Shown piece after piece: positions 17,177 to 24,461 of a DNA stretch of 43,811 bases. Numbering within the stretch: the first letter of the stretch is position 1; every line of letters starts with the position of its first letter. Location of the stretch: positions 1-43,811 of the forward strand of contig NZ_JACJSD010000054.1 of the NCBI RefSeq assembly GCF_014697615.1. Direction: 5' to 3'. The position numbers were made by a program, and so were the translations under genes. Below the pieces are notes generated by a model. That model searched no databases and was not told the origin of the DNA. It saw nothing but the letters and a program-made list of their open reading frames with translations. The stretch is from Nostoc sp. FACHB-280 (GTDB taxonomy: Bacteria > Cyanobacteriota > Cyanobacteriia > Cyanobacteriales > Nostocaceae).

Positions 17177-17349
17177 ATATCTATCTAGCAACTTGGTAGT
17201 AAACAGTTTGTCATTTTTGCCCAATTTGACACAGAAAATTTATATGCAGAACAAAATAATGACACACTACTTTGCGATAGTTTTGTTTGTAAGTTACTAA
17301 TGAGATGTCCATTCTCGCTAAGTAATTAGCTTCAAGGTTAATCTGGCTT

Positions 17350-17587
17350 TAGTCTTCTCAAATTAAAAGATGTTTTCCATCTTCACCTGCATTTTCGAGA
17401 AGACTAATTAGCCATTTCTCCAAATAAAACTTTACAGGAGGCTATAGCTATAACTCAAAAAATCTAAATTTTTGTCCAACTACTAGATTCCTCAACGAAA
17501 ATATTTTCCAGGTATTTTATTAATTTGTTTCTATACTATTTTGCCCTGTACCATATCATAACTGCTGTAAATCACAGCAGTTTTTTT
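17350..17587 (+). ncRNA. Candidate small RNA (unconfirmed)
   Basis: An outer stem tagtcttctc/gagaagacta (10 bases) and an inner stem aagatg/catctt form a two-tier hairpin at 17350-17406, about 150 bases before a strong plus-strand terminator. No open frame of substance is present. It could equally be a yebC 3' untranslated structure. No match to a named RNA family was recognised. Confidence 0.25.
17560..17587 (+). terminator. Intrinsic terminator
   Basis: Nine-base perfect arms aactgctgt (17560-17568) and acagcagtt (17574-17582) enclose a 5-base loop, with a run of seven T ending at 17587. It lies nearly 400 bases beyond the yebC stop, so it may end a separate transcript. Confidence 0.85.
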
Positions 17588-17700
17588 ATGCTGATACGAA
17601 CTTCAAAATTCACATAAAATCCATATCAACAACAAGCAAATGACATAAGTAATTGGCATATTTAAATCATCAACTCATCGAGCAGATATTAGGAAATAAA

Positions 17701-17991
17701 ATGAAAAACCTCATCAAAGTTTTAGTACTAGCTTTAGCAGTTTCTTCACCTCTTGCTGTGATTACACCTGCTGTTCATGCGGAAACAACATCTAATACTA
17801 AAACAGCACCTTTGACTAAAACAGAGACTGCTAAAATTCATCACAAAGCTGCAATTACTAATAGTAAGAGTCAAGTAAAATCATCTAATGTTAAACATAC
17901 AAAACACTTAAAGCATCACAAGCATCACAAACATACTGCTACAAATTTAACTAATAAATCTACTACTGCTGCTAACAAAGCTCACAAATAA
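17701..17991 (+). CDS. Small secreted His/Lys-rich protein
   Basis: This 96-residue protein starts at ATG 17701, preceded by a Shine-Dalgarno-like aggaa. A TTG at 17653 would add 16 residues and has no support. A clear Sec signal peptide (MKNLIKVLVLALAVSSPLAV, cleavage after VHA near residue 27) leads to a mature peptide of about 70 residues. That peptide is almost entirely Thr, Lys, Asn, Ser, Ala and His, with a dense KHxKHHKHHKH block near 62-76. No cysteine is present. The His cluster could bind Ni, Zn or Cu, and the positive charge could bind polyanions such as sheath polysaccharide; both are inference. It has its own terminator. Confidence 0.75.
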   Translation: MKNLIKVLVLALAVSSPLAVITPAVHAETTSNTKTAPLTKTETAKIHHKAAITNSKSQVKSSNVKHTKHLKHHKHHKHTATNLTNKSTTAANKAHK

Positions 17992-18051
17992 TAGTTCTGC
18001 ATAGATTTATATCTTCTCAAATTTCTGGAAAGGTAATTACTTAGGTTGACA

Positions 18052-18087
18052 CTCGCTGATATCTACAGATAACAGCGAGATTTTTTT
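18052..18087 (+). terminator. Intrinsic terminator of the His/Lys-rich peptide gene
   Basis: Arms ctcgctg (18052-18058) and cagcgag (18073-18079) are followed by a run of T (18081-18087). It lies about 60 bases after the stop at 17991 and also faces the convergent hydroperoxide-lyase gene. Confidence 0.8.
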
Positions 18088-18100
18088 ATAATTACTGGTT

Positions 18101-19294
18101 TTAAATTTTTGTCTCAATTGTTGGTTCTTGATACTTGACTCCGCGTTTTGTATGACGGGAATTAGCCACAATAGGATACACAACAGAACGTAAGCGATTA
18201 ATTGCACCAACAGGACGATGCACCGCTAAACCATTTCCTGGCGAGAACCGGAGATTTTCACCAAAGTCATTTTCTAGGGGAGAATTGACTTTTTGATGTT
18301 TCACTGTCAGACAACCAATTGTAAAAAAGGGTGATTCTTCTTCACTCCAAACAATGGTGGAATCATCAACAGACATTTCTGGTTTTGTTTGAAATTGAAT
18401 TTGAAAATCCCAAGTATATTCTGCATCTGGCTGGGCTAAAGCTTGCATAATATCTTCTCGGTAGTAGTTATCCTCTGCACCGGAAGTTTTGACACGTTGA
18501 AGCTCACTTTCTGGTCTCGACTCTAAAGGTAGTGGTTGATGAGGTGCTTGACTAGAAACCGGAACAAACCCATATTTAATGACTGCTGGATATTCTACAG
18601 GAAATCGACCTGGTTGGGATGGGTCAAAATCTGATTTGAGTCCCACAGCATAAGCTGAAGCACTCCAATAACGTTCTGTGAGTAAACTTTTAGGAAACCG
18701 TTTGAAACTGGTTTGTAAAAGAGTAGCTTCGTAGGGATGTAACTTGAGCCAGATTAACACCAACAGCCTAAAAAGTGGAAACAACCCAGCTCGATAAATT
18801 GTCAAAAAGAAGCTGTAGAAGTCTTTAATAGTTCTCACAAAAAAGACATCATGATTATGAACAATAATGTCATGGGTGTGTAACTCATGACTGTGGGGTA
18901 TTCGTTCTCCTTCGACACCGATAACTTTAATTGCCATTGAGCGCGTATCACCTTCATAATCATTTTTGACAGAAAAGGCTCCACTGGCAAATCTTAACCA
19001 CACCGGATATTGTTTTGCTTGAGCAAATAAACCTTGTTTGAGGGAAATACCTTGAATTTCAGCCTCAGTTAATGCAGTACGTTGACGCAATTCTTGTTTA
19101 ATTGCGGCTTCATCAAAGTCAAAAATTTCTAAAGTACCTTGAACAGCAGCATGGGTTTTAGAGTGAGTGTCTCGCTTGGCAATTTTTTGCTTTTCGCCCT
19201 TGTACAGATTATCCATATTCTTTTTGACTAGCTCACTCATCAGAGCGCAGTACTTAGCTTCTTCTTGTTCTGGATATTCAGTAAATAGTTTCAT
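18101..19294 (-). CDS. Catalase-related heme protein, probable fatty-acid hydroperoxide lyase
   Basis: This 397-residue heme protein has a catalase core but is shorter and divergent. The distal His48 is in SKTHAAVQGTLEIF, the distal Asn147 in IIVHNHDVFFVRT, and the proximal heme ligand is probably Tyr373 in RLRSVVYPIV with Arg369 one turn before. True catalases carry Val before the distal His, whereas this protein has Thr (TH), as in catalase-related allene oxide synthases. The nearest characterised analogue is the Nostoc punctiforme 10S-hydroperoxide lyase. That enzyme cleaves linoleate 10S-hydroperoxide to 10-oxo-8E-decenoic acid and C8 alcohols, mainly 1-octen-3-ol. The immediate upstream dioxygenase gene makes the same assignment likely here. 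It is third in the operon; a palindromic repeat lies in the 113-base gap before it. Confidence 0.85.
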   Translation of the reverse strand: MKLFTEYPEQEEAKYCALMSELVKKNMDNLYKGEKQKIAKRDTHSKTHAAVQGTLEIFDFDEAAIKQELRQRTALTEAEIQGISLKQGLFAQAKQYPVWLRFASGAFSVKNDYEGDTRSMAIKVIGVEGERIPHSHELHTHDIIVHNHDVFFVRTIKDFYSFFLTIYRAGLFPLFRLLVLIWLKLHPYEATLLQTSFKRFPKSLLTERYWSASAYAVGLKSDFDPSQPGRFPVEYPAVIKYGFVPVSSQAPHQPLPLESRPESELQRVKTSGAEDNYYREDIMQALAQPDAEYTWDFQIQFQTKPEMSVDDSTIVWSEEESPFFTIGCLTVKHQKVNSPLENDFGENLRFSPGNGLAVHRPVGAINRLRSVVYPIVANSRHTKRGVKYQEPTIETKI

Positions 19295-19344
19295 TTTGCA
19301 GTTGCTAGATAAGTAGAAGAATTAAATTAAAACATGAGAGTTTT

Positions 19345-19377
19345 AGATCCCCAACTTCTCAAAGAAGTCGGGGATCT
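19345..19377. repeat. Dispersed palindrome, copy 2
   Basis: The arms agatccccaacttctc (19345-19360) and aagaagtcggggatct (19362-19377) pair with two mismatches. The sequence matches the element at 11722-11756. It sits between the dioxygenase and lyase genes of one operon, where it could reduce read-through or mark an RNA processing site. Confidence 0.85.
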
Positions 19378-19407
19378 GGTTGTCTCTATCAATCAAACTC
19401 AAATTAA

Positions 19408-21045
19408 CTATGCTTTGTGGAGGTCAAAAGTAACTTTATACTTTTTACCCGATGACGGAACATTGCGATTCACTAAATCTGATACTGTGTTGGTAGTTTG
19501 ATAAATTTCCCAACCGATAGGCGACAGCGTATTTTGATTGAAGATTTTTGGTGATAATAAAGGATTAGTCAAAGCTTGGGAAAAAGCATCAATCCCAATT
19601 AACCTTGCGACTAACGGAGGAATCGTAGAATTTTGTCGCACATCTTCTGCATAAAGTCCTACAAAGAACTCAATATTATCAACGTGACCATAGAATTCTT
19701 TAAGTTTTTGTTGGGTAAATTCATCACCAGTAATTTGGTCAAAGCTGGTAACTCTGGGGAACCCACACAATTCTCGATAATCGTTGTAGCTGGCTAATTG
19801 TAATTCTCTTCCGAGTCTGATGGAAGGTAATTCAGCTAGTTCAACCAAGATATCAGGTGTGTTAAATAAACCAATTCTTGTCCCTGCTTGGGAACAAGTT
19901 TCTTCCATTAATGAGCCTAACCCTTGGTCAATTAATATTTTATTGTTCCAGAGAGTTTCGACAACATGAGTGGGTTTACCGTTACAAACAAATTTTTCAG
20001 GAATTGCACTATGCCAACGATAAACAAAGTCAAATTCAATAGCCATGTGATTGGTACGATACCAACTTTCTTTGGTAAAAGCCTCTGGATCAGCAAATAG
20101 TTTAAAGTGATAAGGAGTGATGTGGTTAATGTACTCTTCCATAATAATTTTGAGAATAATTGCCATGAGAATATTTCTGGCAGTTTGGAAGAGACGTTCA
20201 TCATCCCAGGCAGGATAATTCTTAGCTAAAATATCACACAGACGATTGTGTTCGCGCAGACAAAGAACATTGAGCATAACATAGCCAATTTGAACATTGG
20301 CTCGTTCTACACCCATCGCAAACATATATTGTTTTTTATCTGCTGGCTGTCTTTTTTCATCATTAATGGGTTCATAAAGTCCAGCAAATTGTGGGTCTAC
20401 TATACCTTGTGCTGGGTCAGAATAATAAAATAGGGGGTATTCTTCTTCTACTCCGTCTTGGCGTTTGAGTTTTTGAGTTTTGAATTTACCGCCTTCAAAG
20501 CTTCTTAAAAGATGTGTTTGCTTTCTGGTTAAACCATAAACATTACACAAGTCAATTTCATGGTTGGATGTATTTTTTAATTTGTTTTGATGATCGATGC
20601 GGAGGAAACTATCGGTAAACCACTGTACCCAATAGGGAAACAGCATCGTTGATTTGCTAGAGTAAATAGTCTGACCGTCTCGTTTGCGGAATAAAACAGC
20701 TAAGTCTTCAACTTTGGGGAGGTTTTCTGGCGTGTTGAGTTTGGGATCTGGTGGTAAGTGTCTGCCTGTATAAGTGCGATCGTTGAGTGATTCCCAGGAA
20801 GTATAAGTATCAGTTTTTTTATTTCTATCTGTATCAGGAATATGCTTATCTAGTGTCATCATACTGTAGGGATTGGGACGAGTGGGAATTTTGTAGATGA
20901 GACTATTGAGCAATGCTTTATTTACTTTTCTTTTGATAGATTCATTACTTTGAAGTAATCCCCAAACGCCTTTAAAATGGGTTAAGACAAATGTTTGAAT
21001 TTTGTTGTTTAAACCATCTCTGGATGTGTCTCTTTTACCAGCCAT
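19408..21045 (-). CDS. Cyclooxygenase-like fatty-acid heme dioxygenase (probable linoleate 10S-dioxygenase)
   Basis: This 545-residue animal-heme-peroxidase family protein should insert O2 into oleic or linoleic acid. The start is ATG 21045 with an agagg ribosome site; the longer frame to 21090 adds 15 unlikely residues. The radical Tyr342 and proximal heme ligand His345 are in FVYRWHSAIP, matching the Tyr-His pair of cyclooxygenase. REHNR (264-268) is the family helix motif. In the distal region, YWVQWFTDSFLR (138-149) keeps the distal Gln141 but has Asp145 where cyclooxygenase has its distal His, so peroxidase activity may be weak or absent. No signal peptide or EGF domain is present. It is second in a lipase-dioxygenase-lyase operon, as in the characterised Nostoc punctiforme pair. 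Confidence 0.88.
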   Translation of the reverse strand: MAGKRDTSRDGLNNKIQTFVLTHFKGVWGLLQSNESIKRKVNKALLNSLIYKIPTRPNPYSMMTLDKHIPDTDRNKKTDTYTSWESLNDRTYTGRHLPPDPKLNTPENLPKVEDLAVLFRKRDGQTIYSSKSTMLFPYWVQWFTDSFLRIDHQNKLKNTSNHEIDLCNVYGLTRKQTHLLRSFEGGKFKTQKLKRQDGVEEEYPLFYYSDPAQGIVDPQFAGLYEPINDEKRQPADKKQYMFAMGVERANVQIGYVMLNVLCLREHNRLCDILAKNYPAWDDERLFQTARNILMAIILKIIMEEYINHITPYHFKLFADPEAFTKESWYRTNHMAIEFDFVYRWHSAIPEKFVCNGKPTHVVETLWNNKILIDQGLGSLMEETCSQAGTRIGLFNTPDILVELAELPSIRLGRELQLASYNDYRELCGFPRVTSFDQITGDEFTQQKLKEFYGHVDNIEFFVGLYAEDVRQNSTIPPLVARLIGIDAFSQALTNPLLSPKIFNQNTLSPIGWEIYQTTNTVSDLVNRNVPSSGKKYKVTFDLHKA

Positions 21046-21099
21046 AATAATTACCTCTGTATTGATTACTAGTAAAATCAAAAATGCCAAAATTGGAAG

Positions 21100-22110
21100 T
21101 TAATCTAATAGTTTGGCAATAATCTTTTGTAAATTTTTGGGGCGATAGTCTTGGCGGACTTTTAAACGATTGATTGTGCTGTCGTGTAGTTCTTCAATGA
21201 CATCGCCGACATCCCGTAGCTTGATTCCTGCTAATTTAAAAAATCCAGGGTCATTCTTAAATTCACATTTATAATTGGGGTTGATTCCTGTAGGAATGAC
21301 GCTTGTATCAAATTCCAGTCCCAGTCCTAAATCAGCCACGGAATCAATCATCCACTGCAAGGCTGCATCAGATAAGCCGCTATGTTCTTCAGTTCCACCT
21401 CCAACGCAACCATGTTCACCCGGAAACCATTTTTGAATTACCCGTTGGTTTGTGGCTTCAGGATGGGGTTTCATGGGGGTAACATCAAAGATTTCCCGAA
21501 TTTCATCAATGGCCATTGCGTGCAGTGCATTTTGGATATCTTTGTTTAATGTGGTGTCGTGGAATCTGTAACGCTGATTCAGTTGGTCGTGGAATTTTTT
21601 GAAGGCGGCTAACGCAGGAATTCCCAGCGCCCCAACGGTGTCAAAACAACCAATTAAAGTGATCGGAACGCGATCGCCATAAGTTTTCCGATAATCTACA
21701 GCTTCTTGATCTTTGGGCTTGATATTGCGTTTCCGATAAAGTTCGTAAGCTTCATGGGCTTTGGTGATATGCGGTCTGTCTAGCAGACCGGAACAATAAA
21801 TCATTCCTGCTAGACTTCTGACTGTGTAAGCACCACGACTAAAGCCAAATAAATAAATTTCATCACCAGGAATATAGTTAAGCACCAAAAACCGATAACA
21901 GTCTTCGATATTTTGATCAATGCCTAATCCCGTTGCTCCACCTAAAATCTTTTGATTTTCGGTACCAATTCCCTCATCATAAAATACAATCTGCGGAACT
22001 CCGTCATTTGCAGTTGGTTTCACTGATTGAGCCAGTTTCACAACATTGCTGGGGTAGGCACTCGTTAACTGTTGCCAAGTTCCATCACAACAAATTACAA
22101 GACGTTTCAT
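21100..22110 (-). CDS. DUF2235 alpha/beta-hydrolase (Tle1-like phospholipase candidate)
   Basis: This 336-residue protein of the DUF2235 family shares its fold with Tle1 type VI lipase effectors, several of which are phospholipases A. It starts MKRLVICCDGTWQ, the family hallmark. The nucleophile is Ser91 in the elbow GFSRGAY (GxSxG). Candidate triad partners are Asp157 (IGCFDTVGA) and His233 (WFPGEHGCVGGG). There is no signal peptide or membrane helix, so it is probably cytoplasmic or lipid-surface acting. Its stop is 54 bases before the dioxygenase ATG on the same strand. That position suggests it releases fatty acid for the dioxygenase; no type VI secretion gene is nearby. Confidence 0.85.
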   Translation of the reverse strand: MKRLVICCDGTWQQLTSAYPSNVVKLAQSVKPTANDGVPQIVFYDEGIGTENQKILGGATGLGIDQNIEDCYRFLVLNYIPGDEIYLFGFSRGAYTVRSLAGMIYCSGLLDRPHITKAHEAYELYRKRNIKPKDQEAVDYRKTYGDRVPITLIGCFDTVGALGIPALAAFKKFHDQLNQRYRFHDTTLNKDIQNALHAMAIDEIREIFDVTPMKPHPEATNQRVIQKWFPGEHGCVGGGTEEHSGLSDAALQWMIDSVADLGLGLEFDTSVIPTGINPNYKCEFKNDPGFFKLAGIKLRDVGDVIEELHDSTINRLKVRQDYRPKNLQKIIAKLLD

Positions 22111-22477
22111 TATTCTGTTTTTAAGTCATGAATTAGTTTGAGCGTGGAAAAAATGTCAAACTTTAACTCATAATTGATAAGTTAAATTAAGACTTATTAA
22201 GCATGTAAATTATGTTCTATCAATAACTAAAATTGCCATACGCCAGACTACAAACACTTTATTAATTCAGCAAGTATTTGTACAATAAATTTACTTTTTC
22301 TCTATTAGAAGCGGACAGTTAAGACATTTAAGACATTTAAGCCAAGTAAATTAGTTAGAAAAATTCATGAATTAATGATGGGTGTTGATGGCAGGATTGA
22401 GAATTGAGGTTTCAACTTGCTCTATGGGGGGCGATCGCGTAAGAATAATAATTAGGATGGCTTAATTTATCTTAACA
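22111..22477. other. Promoter region between the oxylipin operon and the monooxygenase gene
   Basis: This 367-base AT-rich divergent spacer should carry the promoter of the lipase-dioxygenase-lyase operon. A short direct repeat (aagacatttaagacatttaag) is at about 22321-22341 and a HIP1 octamer at about 22432. No known regulator box was recognised. Confidence 0.5.
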
Positions 22478-23746
22478 ATGACGCTAACGCAGTTTACTCA
22501 AACTACTTACCTTCAGCAACCCGCAACAGACAAACGGGGATACGACTATGATTTGGTGATTGTCGGCGGTGGAATTGTTGGGTTAACCCTAGCCGCAGCT
22601 TTGAAAGATTCTGGCTTGAATATTTTGCTAATTGAGGCGAAGGTAACATCAGCATCTGTAGCCAAAGGGCAAGCTTATGCAGTGCATCTGTTATCAGCAC
22701 TGATTTACCAAGGTATTGGCATTTGGGACAAGATTTTACCCCACATTGCTAAATATCGTCATGTGCGGCTTTCTGATGCTGACTATCCTGATGTGGTGGA
22801 ATTTGACGCAGCAGATATTGGTAGAAGTTCGCCAGAGTTAGGTTACGTGGCGGAACACCAAGCTTTGTTACAGCCATTGCAAGAATTTGTCCAGAAATGC
22901 CCGAATGTGAATTACCTTTGTCCGGCTGAGGTTGTGAACACGCAGCATCAGCAGGATATAGTGGCAATTGATATCAAGATTTCTGAGCAGATATACACAG
23001 TCCGCAGTAAATTATTGGTGGCGGCCGATGGATCGCGATCGCCGATTCGCCAAGCTGCGGGAATCAAAACTCATGGCTGGAAATATTGGCAGTCTTGTAT
23101 AGTGGCTTTTGTCAAACCAGAAAAACCCCACAACGATACTGCTTACGAAAGATTTTGGCCGAGTGGCCCGTTTGCGATTTTACCTCTGCCGGGGAACCGT
23201 TGCCGCATTGTCTGGACAGCACCCCACGAAGAAGCGAAGGCTTTGTGTGCTTTGGATGATGAGCAATTTTTGGCAGAACTTAGCCGCCGCTACGGTGATC
23301 ACATGGGTAAATTGGAGTTACTTGGCGATCGCTTTGTCTTCCAAGTCCAACTGATGCAAAGCGATCGCTATGTCCTCCCCCGCTTAGCCTTAGTTGGTGA
23401 TGCAGCCCACAACTGTCACCCCGTTGGTGGACAAGGTTTAAACCTTGGTATTCGAGATGCAGCCGCCCTCGCCCAAGTTATCCAAACAGCCCACAAAAAA
23501 GGCGAAGATATCGGTAAAATTCAAGTCCTCAAACGCTATGAACGCTGGCGAAAACTGGAGAACCTGACAATTTTAGGGTTCACCGATTTGTTAGATAGAA
23601 TGTTTTCTAACCAAATCCTACCTTTGGTAGCGGTACGGCGTTTGGGTTTATGGTTAATGCAGCGTGTCCCAGTGTTAAAAGTATTCGCCCTCAAACTAAT
23701 GATTGGCTTAAAGGGGCGGACTCCACAATTAGCGCAAAGATTTTAA
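22478..23746 (+). CDS. FAD-dependent aromatic/quinone-type hydroxylase (UbiH/Coq6-like)
   Basis: This 422-residue flavin monooxygenase has the Rossmann motif VIVGGGIVGLTLAAAL (27-42), the DG motif VAADGSRSPIR (181-191) and the GD motif ALVGDAAHNCHPVGGQG (304-320), which together define the PHBH/UbiH class. The C-terminal part (about 345-410) ends in an amphipathic helix typical of quinone-pathway hydroxylases. Cyanobacteria lack ubiquinone, so a role in plastoquinone or another prenylquinone or aromatic substrate is inferred. It faces away from the oxylipin operon and is followed by a hairpin; it is probably monocistronic. Confidence 0.85.
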   Translation: MTLTQFTQTTYLQQPATDKRGYDYDLVIVGGGIVGLTLAAALKDSGLNILLIEAKVTSASVAKGQAYAVHLLSALIYQGIGIWDKILPHIAKYRHVRLSDADYPDVVEFDAADIGRSSPELGYVAEHQALLQPLQEFVQKCPNVNYLCPAEVVNTQHQQDIVAIDIKISEQIYTVRSKLLVAADGSRSPIRQAAGIKTHGWKYWQSCIVAFVKPEKPHNDTAYERFWPSGPFAILPLPGNRCRIVWTAPHEEAKALCALDDEQFLAELSRRYGDHMGKLELLGDRFVFQVQLMQSDRYVLPRLALVGDAAHNCHPVGGQGLNLGIRDAAALAQVIQTAHKKGEDIGKIQVLKRYERWRKLENLTILGFTDLLDRMFSNQILPLVAVRRLGLWLMQRVPVLKVFALKLMIGLKGRTPQLAQRF

Positions 23747-23750
23747 TCTT

Positions 23751-23778
23751 AGAAACGTTGCGGCAATGCAACGTTTCT
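23751..23778 (+). terminator. Hairpin downstream of the monooxygenase gene
   Basis: Eleven-base perfect arms agaaacgttgc (23751-23761) and gcaacgtttct (23768-23778) enclose a 6-base loop. It begins 4 bases after the stop codon. No T-run follows, so it may protect the 3' end or be a dispersed palindrome. Confidence 0.6.
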
Positions 23779-24185
23779 AGATATACTGTCTTGTTTCCTC
23801 TGTTTGTCCAGTTGTACTATTTCTCAAGTTAACCTCTATTACAAGGTGAAAAACCTTTGAATAAATTATCTCAAATGTAGCGATCGCGCTTGTGATCCCC
23901 AGTAAAGTTGCCAGAATTTTGATTCTGACTTAGTAGGAACTTTGATATATTCTGCTTTAGAGTGAGTAACACTCAAAGTTTTTAGGTAATACTGAAAAAC
24001 CTGCCAAAATGGCAACCTAACTCTAATTAACTGCGCTAAATTTATAAAAGATAAACGACTTCAAGGGTTTTGTTATCAGGGTCTACCTAGCAAATGAAAT
24101 ACCGAATTCATTGTTGATTGCTATATATATTTAATAGCAAATTATAGATATTTAATTTGAAAAAATAGATGAATGAATCAGGCTT
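23779..24185. other. AT-rich intergenic stretch upstream of the candidate RNA
   Basis: No gene was seen. Low-complexity AT sequence at about 24117-24165 (tatatatttaatagc) contains plausible -10 elements that could drive the structured RNA starting near 24155-24186. Confidence 0.4.
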
Positions 24186-24350
24186 CACATTTGCTGCAAC
24201 CAGGATTCAAAATGTATAGACATTGCCATTTTCGCACAACTTAGCCCCCTAAATAAAAAGGCAATGTTTGTACATAATCCTGGACGCTACAGCAGCAAAT
24301 GTTGAGTGGGAGAATGAGGCGATTGGTATGCCTCCTCCCACTCTTTTTTT
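24186..24350 (+). ncRNA. Candidate structured small RNA with intrinsic terminator
   Basis: Four nested stems pair in order: catttgctgc (24188-24197) with gcagcaaatg (24292-24301), ccaggatt (24200-24207) with aatcctgg (24276-24283), atgta (24212-24216) with tacat (24271-24275), and acattgcc (24220-24227) with ggcaatgt (24260-24267). The apical loop is about 32 bases and contains ttagccccctaa. A strong terminator follows immediately. No reading frame of note is present. The rod-like shape and length recall 6S RNA, but the central bubble is not convincing. It could also be a MITE-like palindrome, though the adjacent terminator favours a transcript. The 5' end is unknown. Confidence 0.55.
24304..24350 (+). 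terminator. Intrinsic terminator of the candidate small RNA
   Basis: The stem gagtggga (24304-24311) pairs with tcccactc (24336-24343), with inner gaggc/gcctc (24316-24320, 24330-24334), followed by seven T (24344-24350). It is one of the strongest terminators in the window and has no plus-strand protein gene close upstream. Confidence 0.9.
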
Positions 24351-24461
24351 ATGGAAGTAGTTATGGCAGGAGGAAAAGTTTTATTATTCCCAGCATTCAA
24401 GCTTTCTAACTACCGCTATAACCAATTCAAAATCCACCATTCTGCTGTCGTTTACCTCTAC

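Larger units (their letters stand above)
17177..17700. other. Intergenic region with nested hairpin and intrinsic terminator
   Basis: This 524-base gap after yebC contains a long-range stem (17350-17359 with 17397-17406) enclosing a second hairpin (aagatg...catctt), and further on an intrinsic terminator at 17560-17587. It probably contains the 3' end of yebC transcription, a possible small RNA, and the promoter of the small secreted-protein gene. Confidence 0.5.

Noticed and set aside
24186-24350. Assignment of the structured RNA as 6S RNA
   Set aside because: The rod shape and size are suggestive, but a clear central bubble and conserved 6S boxes are not visible by eye, so it is left as an unnamed candidate.
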